Shown here one piece after another: positions 1 to 6,227 of a stretch of 10,785 nt of DNA. Both the position numbers and the translations under genes were made by a program. This stretch comes from AM-1111 sp046302135 (GTDB lineage: Bacteria > Bacteroidota > Bacteroidia > B-17B0 > Aurantibacillaceae): contig JBKCIQ010000166.1 in NCBI GenBank assembly GCA_046302135.1, positions 1-10,785 on the forward strand, given 5' to 3'. The notes below the pieces were generated by a model that was not told where the DNA came from, searched no databases, and saw only the letters and a list, made by a program, of their open reading frames with translations. Within the stretch, counting starts at the first letter, position 1; each line of letters begins with the position of its first letter.

Positions 1-680
1 TGAACTAATTTCATTTCAGGATTACAACCAACATCAAACTCCAAATCAATTGCTGTCCATACAATCTGACTATCTTCACCACTACTTAAATTTTGACCCT
101 TCCTTCCGACAGCGTTAATTTTTCCCTGAAGAAATTTTTCAGAATATATTTCAAAAATATCTTTTCTTATGCACATACCACTACCGCTTGGATGGTAATT
201 ATTCCACTTCCTTTCTCTTCCAAAAATTACTTCTTTCAGTTTCTTTTCTTGGAAAACATATCTATAATTTCTATCAATAATTCTATGAACAAAATCAGAA
301 AAATTAACACTTATATCACCCGGACCCCAAACACCACACGAAGGAAATTTTTCAATTGACTTAAAGAGTTGAGATAAATAATTTTCATCTAATTCATTAT
401 CATCATCAACATAAACTAGCCATTCTGATTTTGCCAATTTAAACCCACAAATACGTGCGTTAACAAGACCAGGATTTAATTCTTTAATATAACTAACGGT
501 AATATTTTTTTTATTGTTTTTATAAAACAAAAAAATATCATATGAAACATTATTAGATGAATTGTTATCAACTAAAATAATTTCAAAATCAGGGTAACTT
601 AAATTTATAAGCGCATTAAAAATATCTTTGAGCCTTTTTTGAGGAGGATTATAGGTACATATGATTAAACTAAATTTCAA
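1..680 (-). CDS. Glycosyltransferase family 2, partial (C-terminus off the left edge)
   Basis: This frame is open from a TTG at 678-680 to the window edge, giving about 226 residues of a GT-A fold glycosyltransferase. The nucleotide-sugar binding strand is at the start (FSLIICTYN, residues 3-11). A second strand ending in a conserved Asp follows (EIILVDNNS, 33-41). The metal-binding DXD-type motif is DDDNE (92-96), and the acceptor/catalytic region has GSGM (166-169) and SGED (200-203). It probably adds a sugar to a lipid-linked glycan on the cytoplasmic face; donor and acceptor cannot be read from the sequence. No ATG lies near the N-terminus, and an in-frame TAA about 30 bases upstream of the TTG limits the start. 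The TTG overlaps the GT4 stop as TTGA, so translation is coupled, or joined by frameshifting (see 683-689). The family call is firm; the start codon is inferred. Confidence 0.88.
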   Translation of the reverse strand, partial: MKFSLIICTYNPPQKRLKDIFNALINLSYPDFEIILVDNNSSNNVSYDIFLFYKNNKKNITVSYIKELNPGLVNARICGFKLAKSEWLVYVDDDNELDENYLSQLFKSIEKFPSCGVWGPGDISVNFSDFVHRIIDRNYRYVFQEKKLKEVIFGRERKWNNYHPSGSGMCIRKDIFEIYSEKFLQGKINAVGRKGQNLSSGEDSQIVWTAIDLEFDVGCNPEMKLV

Positions 681-1855
681 TTTAAAAAAACTTTCTTGTA
701 TTGATCTTTAATGTTAAGGATATCAAATTTATCATACGCAAGTTTACAAAGCTTCTTCTTATGGTTGCGCAATTCCAAATCTGATTTAAATTTGTTTATT
801 ACAGAAACATAATTTTTCATCATTTGTTCAGCACTTTCAATTCTTATTACCTCTCCCGCCAATTCATTGGAGACTGAAATCATATTTTTAATTTCTGCAT
901 GGTCATTTGCAATAACCGGAACAGACCAATACAATGATTCAGCAACCACTGTAGGTACACTTTCACCTTCGAAAAAGGTAGGAAAAACAAAAAGATCCAT
1001 TAATTGATAACAAGAAAAGTAATCCTGAAAATTATTCGCATATTGAAATAATATTATTTTTTGGTCATTTGCATTTTTTACTGTGCTTTGAATATATTCA
1101 CCTTCTCCAACTAACAAAAGTCTAAAATTATCATTGCCTGTAGATAGTATTTTAAACACATTAATCAAAAACTCCCATCCCTTTTCAGGAATTCCCCTGG
1201 AAACCATTCCCAAAACAAAAACCTCATCATTGGAAAATATTTCCTCTTTAGACAAATTTTGAATTTTAAAATTATGCGGATCCATACCGATATAAATTTT
1301 ATTAACACCCAGGCACCGCTTTACTATGTGTTCAGATATTGCATGATAATTTTTGTCGGCAGTATAGATAATCCTTGGCCTTTTGTCTAACAATAAATTT
1401 ATTTTTAAAACGGTTTCGTCCCTTTTTTTGTTTAAATACAATTCAAACTCACCGTGCAAGGTTAAAACAAGAATAACAGAACTCTCCAAAAGTTCACCAC
1501 ATAAAAAATCTGACTCCGACATTTGACTATTAACCAAATGAATATTTCTTTTCTTAATAGTTTTAAGAAAAACTCTATTACTATACCATTTCCTGAAATC
1601 AAATTTAAAACCTAGCCTTTTGATTAAACCGTTAAATTTTAAAATTAAAAATCTTAGTAATTTATTTTTCGAGTAATTAATAATTTCAATTTTATCATCA
1701 CAAAAAGAATACAAAGAATCCGATGAATATTCAGGGTTCTGATCATAAATACAAACAGTGAAATCGGGATCTTTTGAAAATGCATTCGCCAGATTCAATA
1801 CGAACATCTGAGCACCTCCTATAGAAAGATTGGTAAGCGAGAAGAGTACATTCAT
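677..1855 (-). CDS. Glycosyltransferase family 4 (GT-B fold)
   Basis: A full-length 392-residue retaining glycosyltransferase of the GT4 type. The N-terminal Rossmann half opens with the glycine-rich acceptor-side loop (IGGAQ, residues 12-16). The C-terminal half starts near residue 208 with VLGMVSRGIPEKGWE, continues with the LLLVGEGEY strand near 248, and carries the nucleotide-sugar E-x7-E motif in FFEGESVPTVVAES at about 296-309. It probably extends the glycan exported by the neighbouring ABC transporter, from the cytoplasmic side; sugar specificity is not readable. The ATG overlaps the stop of the upstream methyltransferase by one base (TAATG), and its own TGA overlaps the next gene, so it is mid-operon and translationally coupled. 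The T7 run just before the stop is discussed separately. Confidence 0.9.
   Translation of the reverse strand: MNVLFSLTNLSIGGAQMFVLNLANAFSKDPDFTVCIYDQNPEYSSDSLYSFCDDKIEIINYSKNKLLRFLILKFNGLIKRLGFKFDFRKWYSNRVFLKTIKKRNIHLVNSQMSESDFLCGELLESSVILVLTLHGEFELYLNKKRDETVLKINLLLDKRPRIIYTADKNYHAISEHIVKRCLGVNKIYIGMDPHNFKIQNLSKEEIFSNDEVFVLGMVSRGIPEKGWEFLINVFKILSTGNDNFRLLLVGEGEYIQSTVKNANDQKIILFQYANNFQDYFSCYQLMDLFVFPTFFEGESVPTVVAESLYWSVPVIANDHAEIKNMISVSNELAGEVIRIESAEQMMKNYVSVINKFKSDLELRNHKKKLCKLAYDKFDILNIKDQYKKVFLN
683..689 (-). other. Candidate -1 ribosomal slippery heptamer at the end of the GT4 gene
   Basis: In the GT4 frame the last codons read GTT TTT TTA AAT TGA. The heptamer T TTT TTA therefore has the exact phase of an X XXY YYZ slippery site. 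A -1 slip continues as AAA TTG AAA TTT, which is the GT2 reading frame, so a GT4-GT2 fusion protein would result. I see no obvious downstream stem-loop or upstream Shine-Dalgarno stimulator. Homopolymer T runs are common in AT-rich DNA, so chance is a real alternative. Confidence 0.3.
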
Positions 1856-2649
1856 TATTTTCTTATTCCTGTAAGAATAAATGTTTTGTGCCAGGATAAT
1901 GGACCTTTTTTCAAAGGTAAAATCTCCATATCGCCTTCAAACATATTTTCAAGATCTTTCCTTATGTATGGGTCATAAACAAAATCTTTACCCAATAATT
2001 TCCTTATTTTGTTTTCTATTCGATTAAAAAAATATGCAGCAGATCTTCCGCCAACCTTTGAATTATTATGTTTTAATTCAAGATATCTTGAATATTGCAC
2101 AGTCTCAGACTGATGATAAATTCCGGAAATATTAAAATACTTTTCAAAAGCAGACTCAAACTCATGGAATGATAGCTCGGAAGGATGAAATGGATTAATG
2201 TTCCCAGCACCGGATAATCTTTCCTTGTTTGGAGTACTACAAATGAAAATACCACCGGGCTCCAATACACTACAAACTTTAAAAATAAATTCTTCAGGTT
2301 GAGATAAATGTTCAATTGTTTCAAAACTAATCACAACATCGAATTTCTCATTTAGTTGATCAATTCTCATGCAATCATGGTTCTTGAACGAAACATGAGT
2401 TGCTAAATATCTTTTTGCGTAATCTAAAGCTTCCGGAGAAACATCAATACCTAAAACAGATTTGGCACCACCTACTAAATGCAATAAACTTGAACCATAA
2501 CCGGTGCCGCATGCTGCATCAAGAACCTTTTTATTTTTTACATACGATGAAAAAAATTGATAACGCTGTTCGTGCTCAAGACCAAATTGATCCCAACTTT
2601 CGGTATCCGGAACAACCCGCTCAACAACATCTTCCTCAACCTTTGACAT
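1855..2649 (-). CDS. Class I SAM-dependent methyltransferase
   Basis: A 264-residue Rossmann-fold methyltransferase of the Methyltransf_11/23 (UbiE/UbiG-like) type. Motif I is VLDAACGTGYG (residues 42-52). The acidic residue that holds the SAM ribose is D69 in GIDVS. Motif II/III is FDVVISFETIEHL near 103-115, followed by LEPGGIFICSTPN. The family methylates small molecules, lipids or sugars. Here, between glycan genes, it most likely methylates a sugar or the non-reducing end of the exported glycan; that role is inferred from context. It starts at an ATG 90 bases downstream of the TylF-type gene, the only large gap in the operon, and overlaps the GT4 start by one base. The C-terminal 60 residues are basic and could contact the substrate or membrane. 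Confidence 0.88.
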   Translation of the reverse strand: MSKVEEDVVERVVPDTESWDQFGLEHEQRYQFFSSYVKNKKVLDAACGTGYGSSLLHLVGGAKSVLGIDVSPEALDYAKRYLATHVSFKNHDCMRIDQLNEKFDVVISFETIEHLSQPEEFIFKVCSVLEPGGIFICSTPNKERLSGAGNINPFHPSELSFHEFESAFEKYFNISGIYHQSETVQYSRYLELKHNNSKVGGRSAAYFFNRIENKIRKLLGKDFVYDPYIRKDLENMFEGDMEILPLKKGPLSWHKTFILTGIRK

Positions 2650-2739
2650 TTTAAATTTTTTATAAAATTAGAAAAATTAAAGAAATAAACATCAATGAAT
2701 ACAACGTCAAAATCAGCTAAATAAAATTTCTATTGATGC
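2650..2739 (-). other. 90-base AT-rich gap inside the operon, with a weak inverted repeat
   Basis: This is the only sizeable spacer in the seven-gene unit. It holds a 7-base inverted repeat, CATCAAT at 2690-2696 and ATTGATG at 2732-2738, with a 35-base loop. The stem is AT-rich and has no T tract directly after it, so it is a poor terminator. TAATTTT-like stretches resemble the Bacteroidota -7 box (TAnnTTTG) but none matches exactly. An internal promoter or processing site is possible but unproven. Confidence 0.25.
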
Positions 2740-3477
2740 TTACCATGATCTTTTAATAACTTCATCTTTAATTATGTAGGCAAGTCCATTTTCAGTTTTG
2801 TGTATCCTGTCAGTTAAGCCGTTACCTGAAAGATAATCATGCACAGCCCTAGAACACCCTTCCCAAAAATAATAATCATCAAGAATAATTATTCCTCCAT
2901 TTACAACCTTAGGGTAAAATTGCACCAGACACTCCATGGTTGAATCATACCAATCTCCGTCTAATCTTAAAACAGCAATTTTTTCTACTCCAGATGTCGA
3001 TAAAGTATCTTTGAACCAGCCTTTAACTATATGAAATTTTTTTGTTCCTGATAATCTCATTGCCTGCTCGGCATATTTAACATCTGCACTACAGTTATCA
3101 AAATAATGATCTCCCGATTTATTTTTCTGCCAGTTCCTTGCTTCTGTCCCATCAATAGTCTTTGCTTCAGGCAACCCTTCAAAACTATCGAAAAGGAAAT
3201 ACTCTTTCGAATTACCAGCTATTTCAGTCATCGCAGCAATCATACCTCCCCTCCAAACTCCACATTCTACAATAGCACCATTTATTTCAGAAAATTTTTC
3301 AGTCAAAAATAAATTATCGTGAAATGCCATTTCCGGAATCATTGTAAACTCAGAATATTTCCGATAAATTCTGTGAAACCTAAAATAATTTTCACGTTTT
3401 ATGTGGTCCTCAATAATGAACCTTGAAATCCTTAATCCGAAAAAACGAAAAAAACTGTATACAAACTGCTTCATCAT
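2740..3477 (-). CDS. TylF/MycF-family sugar O-methyltransferase
   Basis: A 245-residue protein matching the macrocin O-methyltransferase family (TylF, PF05711). These are metal-dependent SAM enzymes that methylate deoxysugar hydroxyls in macrolides; relatives are common in O-antigen loci. Visible landmarks are the SAM-binding VECGVWRGG (residues 70-78), FDSFEGLP (96-103), the LRLDGDWYDST segment (170-180) and LDDYYFWEG (199-207). The acidic residues D173, D175, D200 and D201 sit where the family binds Mg and the catalytic centre. The likely substrate is a sugar of the exported glycan (inferred). Its ATG overlaps the acyltransferase stop as ATGA at 3474-3477; a second ATG follows immediately, so the start may be one codon later. 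The first 15 residues are hydrophobic and aromatic, suggesting peripheral membrane contact. Confidence 0.9.
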   Translation of the reverse strand: MMKQFVYSFFRFFGLRISRFIIEDHIKRENYFRFHRIYRKYSEFTMIPEMAFHDNLFLTEKFSEINGAIVECGVWRGGMIAAMTEIAGNSKEYFLFDSFEGLPEAKTIDGTEARNWQKNKSGDHYFDNCSADVKYAEQAMRLSGTKKFHIVKGWFKDTLSTSGVEKIAVLRLDGDWYDSTMECLVQFYPKVVNGGIIILDDYYFWEGCSRAVHDYLSGNGLTDRIHKTENGLAYIIKDEVIKRSW

Positions 3478-4031
3478 TCCCTATACTTTATAATTTGTGC
3501 CGGAACTCCTCCAACTATGGCAAATTCAGGAATACTTTTATTTACAACACTACCGGCAGCCACAATAACTCCTTTAGATAACTTAACTCCAGGCAGAATA
3601 ACTGCGTGTGAACCTATCCAAACGTCATCTTCAATAATAATTGAGTGTTTTGTATAATCCCATTCACTATTGATAATTAGTTGATCCTTACGAATTCCGT
3701 GATTTATACCAATTAAAGAAACATGTTGAGATATCAAACAATTTGCACCAATTTCAATTTTACCACCAGCCGCCCTTATGTTATTAAACTCCCCTATGTA
3801 GGTATTTTCACCAACAATGAATGATGACAATTTTTTTGTACTATTTTCATTTTGAACAATAACTAAAGTATTTGCACCAATAATAACGTTATTTTTAAAA
3901 TTAATAGCCGACTCATCTTCAATTTCCAATATTGAGTCTTGATGAATTCTACAAGAGAACTTTTTGTTCAACCTCTCGATTTGTTCCAATCGTCTATTTT
4001 TAGTCCTTAAATAGCTTAAAAGTGCGAACAT
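3474..4031 (-). CDS. Left-handed beta-helix acyltransferase (WbbJ/CatB-like, probable O-acetyltransferase)
   Basis: A 185-residue hexapeptide-repeat protein. Imperfect I/V-G-x-x-x-x repeats run from about residue 48 to 170, including VIIGANT, FIVGENTYIG, IEIGANC, IIIEDDVWIG (131-140), VILPGV and GVIVAAGSVV. The proposed catalytic histidine is H111 in the GINHG motif, and the family tail GGVPAQIIK closes the protein. Such trimeric enzymes move an acetyl group from acetyl-CoA to a sugar hydroxyl or amino group; acetyl is the default guess for the acyl group. The N-terminal 25 residues are basic and charged and precede the helix. It begins 7 bases after the ATPase gene and overlaps the TylF-type gene by 4 bases, so it likely decorates the same glycan. 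A role in acylating a nucleotide sugar rather than the polymer cannot be excluded. Confidence 0.88.
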   Translation of the reverse strand: MFALLSYLRTKNRRLEQIERLNKKFSCRIHQDSILEIEDESAINFKNNVIIGANTLVIVQNENSTKKLSSFIVGENTYIGEFNNIRAAGGKIEIGANCLISQHVSLIGINHGIRKDQLIINSEWDYTKHSIIIEDDVWIGSHAVILPGVKLSKGVIVAAGSVVNKSIPEFAIVGGVPAQIIKYRE

Positions 4032-4038
4032 AGTTAAA

Positions 4039-5265
4039 TCAGGTTAATGATTGGGTCTCCCATTTTGCATCCTCCAAATATGAACAGACATCAGGTTCAA
4101 AGGCAAAGTCTCTATGCATGTTAAGCATTACAATCTCAAATGGACAAACATTTTGCACCTTATCGTAAACCTCTCCTCCCGGCGGTCCCGAAAGGTAAAA
4201 ATTAACCAGGTATTTCCCCATATAAAGTTTAAAAGAAGGTATGGTGCAAGAAATTATAATTTTTTCTCCCACATGCTTATTTACAGGAATATCATTTGAA
4301 TTTACCCAAAGATGGACAACTCCTTTGCCCCTTACATCAGTGATGTGAATGGAAAGCCACGTTGTGGAGCTAAGCTGATTTGATGGCATTGAAATAGTCA
4401 CTTCCACCGTGAATTTTTCTTTAACGGCATGAACATTATCCGGGTGGGAGGTTTTAAGTTTAGCTGAATTTATTACAGGAAATTCATTAGCTATTCTATT
4501 ATTCAAATATTCAAGATTTTTTCTATGTTGCAAGAAATATTCAGCAATAACATTAGGCGTAGAGTCTATTGATTGAACCATTCCTTTATCCAACAATACA
4601 CATTTTTTAGTGAAAACAGACAAAGCATTAAGATCATGGCTTACAAATATTACGGTTCTTCCACTCTTACTCACTTCATTCATCTTTCCTAAACATTTTT
4701 TCTGAAATTCATAATCTCCAACTGCGAGTATTTCATCTATAATTAAAATTTCATTCTGTAAGAATGCAGCAACAGAAAACGCCAATCTAACTTGCATACC
4801 ACTACTGTAATGCTTAAGTGGAGTATCAATGAATTTTTCGACACCTGAAAATTGAATAATATTATCCAGATTATTCATGATTTCTGATCTCTTCATACCC
4901 AAAATTGACCCGTTAAAGAAGATGTTTTCTCTGCCGGTAAGTTCGGGATGAAATCCAGTACCCACCTCCAATAAACTTGCAACGCGCCCTCTGCAAATAA
5001 CACTTCCGGAAGTTGGTGGAGTAATTTTTGAAAGAACTTTCAATAAAGTTGATTTTCCTGCTCCATTCTTTCCAATTATACCAATTGACTCTCCCTTTTT
5101 AACGTTAAAACTAATATCTCTTAATGCAAAAAAATCTTCTGTTTTAGATTTTCTGCTTGAAAAAAAAGAGGTAATAGAATCTCTTATGCTCAGATAAGAT
5201 CCGGTTTCTTTATTAATTCTGAAAGACTTGCTTACAGATTTTATTTCAATAATAGGCTTGCTCAA
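4039..5265 (-). CDS. wzt: Polysaccharide ABC exporter ATPase with Wzt-like C-terminal domain
   Basis: A 408-residue cytoplasmic ATPase that powers export of a lipid-linked glycan through the neighbouring permease. The nucleotide-binding domain (1 to about 240) has Walker A GKNGAGKST (65-73), the Q-loop-region segment GTGFHPELTGREN (102-114) typical of the TagH/Wzt/RfbE group, signature YSSGM (153-157), Walker B ILIIDE (173-178) and H-loop H210. Residues about 270-395 form a beta-rich extension like the Wzt C-terminal carbohydrate-binding domain. In E. coli O9a that domain recognises the modified chain end before export. The start is TTG at 5263-5265: an in-frame TAG lies 9 bases upstream and no ATG is nearby. 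One base separates it from the permease stop. The symbol reflects family resemblance, not a proven orthologue. Confidence 0.92.
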   Translation of the reverse strand: MSKPIIEIKSVSKSFRINKETGSYLSIRDSITSFFSSRKSKTEDFFALRDISFNVKKGESIGIIGKNGAGKSTLLKVLSKITPPTSGSVICRGRVASLLEVGTGFHPELTGRENIFFNGSILGMKRSEIMNNLDNIIQFSGVEKFIDTPLKHYSSGMQVRLAFSVAAFLQNEILIIDEILAVGDYEFQKKCLGKMNEVSKSGRTVIFVSHDLNALSVFTKKCVLLDKGMVQSIDSTPNVIAEYFLQHRKNLEYLNNRIANEFPVINSAKLKTSHPDNVHAVKEKFTVEVTISMPSNQLSSTTWLSIHITDVRGKGVVHLWVNSNDIPVNKHVGEKIIISCTIPSFKLYMGKYLVNFYLSGPPGGEVYDKVQNVCPFEIVMLNMHRDFAFEPDVCSYLEDAKWETQSLT

Positions 5266-5266
5266 T

Positions 5267-6094
5267 TTATGCTAAATCTGCAAAATAACTTTCTGTTTTT
5301 CTGAAATAAAATATACCAAAAAAACAAAATACTAGGTTCACAAAAACACTTATAGAAATCAAATAAATATCGGGTTGATAATTAGCTAAATGAGATCTGA
5401 ATAATTCAATTGGGGCATACATTGGATTTAGTGACACAAGAAAATTTAAATAAACTGAATCAAAGGATAAGACGTAAATAACAGGAGAAACAAACAATAA
5501 AAATTGAATAAGAAATGGAAGTAAGTACCTAAAGTCGCGGTATTTAATATTTAACGACGAAATGATTATACCTAGTCCAAGAGACGCTGAAAATGTCAAA
5601 ATGATTGAAAGGGGTAAATAAATAAAATTAAATACATTAAAGTCCGGTTTGTAAAAAATCAAAATAATTATGTAAAGTAAAAATCCTACGAATAAATCGA
5701 TGGTGGCAGAAAGAACAGAGGATACAGGTATAATCAGACGAGGAAAATAAATTTTTTTAATGATTCCTGCATTTGAAACCATCCCATTTCCTGCATTCGT
5801 TAACCCACTTGAAAAAAAATTCCAAAGAATAAATCCTGACATAAAAAATACAGGATATCCTATTTTACCAATAGAATTTTCAAGTCTCGCACCTAACACG
5901 AAAGTGAAAATCAGCATTAACATGAGTGGTTGCAATACTACCCACAATACACCTAAAAAAGTTTGCTTGTATTTTATTTTTAAATCCCTCCAAACAAAGA
6001 AGTATAATAACTCTCGGTATTTCCAAAGTTCACCTAGGCCCCATGAAAATTTGGAAACAGGCTTTATTTCATATTCAATTTTGTCGTAATTCAT
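5267..6094 (-). CDS. wzm: Polysaccharide ABC exporter permease (ABC-2 type)
   Basis: A 275-residue inner-membrane protein of the Wzm/TagG/KpsM type, partner of the ATPase encoded one base downstream. The cytoplasmic N-terminus is followed by the family segment WRDLKIKYKQTFLG, which forms the amphipathic interface. Six hydrophobic spans follow, at roughly 47-69, 81-103, 118-145, 155-179, 187-207 and 242-264, with the conserved NPMYAPIELFR near 223-233. It forms the channel for an undecaprenyl-linked glycan. I start it at the ATG at 6092-6094. A TTG 18 bases upstream (6110-6112) is also in frame, but it adds a poorly conserved MLLLGY and overlaps a candidate promoter box. It is the first gene of the operon visible here. 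Low-GC sequence and many Phe/Ile/Leu codons are expected for a membrane protein in this genome. Confidence 0.92.
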   Translation of the reverse strand: MNYDKIEYEIKPVSKFSWGLGELWKYRELLYFFVWRDLKIKYKQTFLGVLWVVLQPLMLMLIFTFVLGARLENSIGKIGYPVFFMSGFILWNFFSSGLTNAGNGMVSNAGIIKKIYFPRLIIPVSSVLSATIDLFVGFLLYIIILIFYKPDFNVFNFIYLPLSIILTFSASLGLGIIISSLNIKYRDFRYLLPFLIQFLLFVSPVIYVLSFDSVYLNFLVSLNPMYAPIELFRSHLANYQPDIYLISISVFVNLVFCFFGIFYFRKTESYFADLA

Positions 6095-6109
6095 GTAACC
6101 TAATAGTAA

Positions 6110-6117
6110 CAAAATTA
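6110..6117 (-). promoter_or_regulatory. Candidate Bacteroidota -7 box for the export operon
   Basis: The minus strand reads TAATTTTG, an exact match to the Bacteroidota -7 consensus TAnnTTTG. It lies 15 bases before the ATG of the permease gene. I find no TTTG at the expected -33 position, and the resulting leader would be only about ten bases, so the match is weak. If real, it rules out the TTG at 6112 as a start. Confidence 0.3.
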
Positions 6118-6205
6118 ATCCTTTTTAACCGATTAATACGCAGTAGATATATCAATATTTACGAATACACACCTAGCTTATTTTTAAATGTAATTTTTAG
6201 TAATT

Positions 6206-6219
6206 TTATTATATAATAA
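6206..6219. repeat. 14-base perfect AT palindrome upstream of the secreted-protein gene
   Basis: TTATTATATAATAA is a perfect inverted repeat, ending 8 bases before the GTG start at 6228. It may be a regulator site, part of a promoter, or a chance product of an AT-only stretch. Its position would put a bound protein directly over the ribosome-entry region or the -7 box. Confidence 0.3.
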
Positions 6220-6227
6220 TCAAAGGG

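Larger units (their letters stand above)
6095..6227. other. Divergent intergenic region between the export operon and the secreted-protein gene
   Basis: 133 bases, strongly AT-rich, must contain the start signals of both divergent genes unless the operon is read from elsewhere. On the minus strand the only exact -7-like box is TAATTTTG. On the plus strand only near matches are present (TAATTTTT at 6191-6198, TAATTTTA at 6201-6208). No convincing operator, riboswitch or small RNA is visible apart from the short palindrome listed separately. Confidence 0.4.

Noticed and set aside
93..359. Plus-strand reading frame of 88 codons near the left edge
   Set aside because: It lies wholly inside the partial GT2 gene on the other strand, whose motifs are clear, and its product is low-complexity and resembles nothing.
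2400..2654. Plus-strand reading frame opposite the class I methyltransferase
   Set aside because: It is antisense to the SAM-binding motif region and arises from the complement of conserved codons.
6110..6112. TTG as the start of the permease gene, adding six residues
   Set aside because: The added MLLLGY does not look like the family N-terminus, a good ATG follows at 6092-6094, and the TTG falls inside a candidate -7 box.
5760..6216. Two overlapping plus-strand reading frames opposite the permease
   Set aside because: They are antisense to the well-supported ABC permease, and their products have no recognisable motifs.
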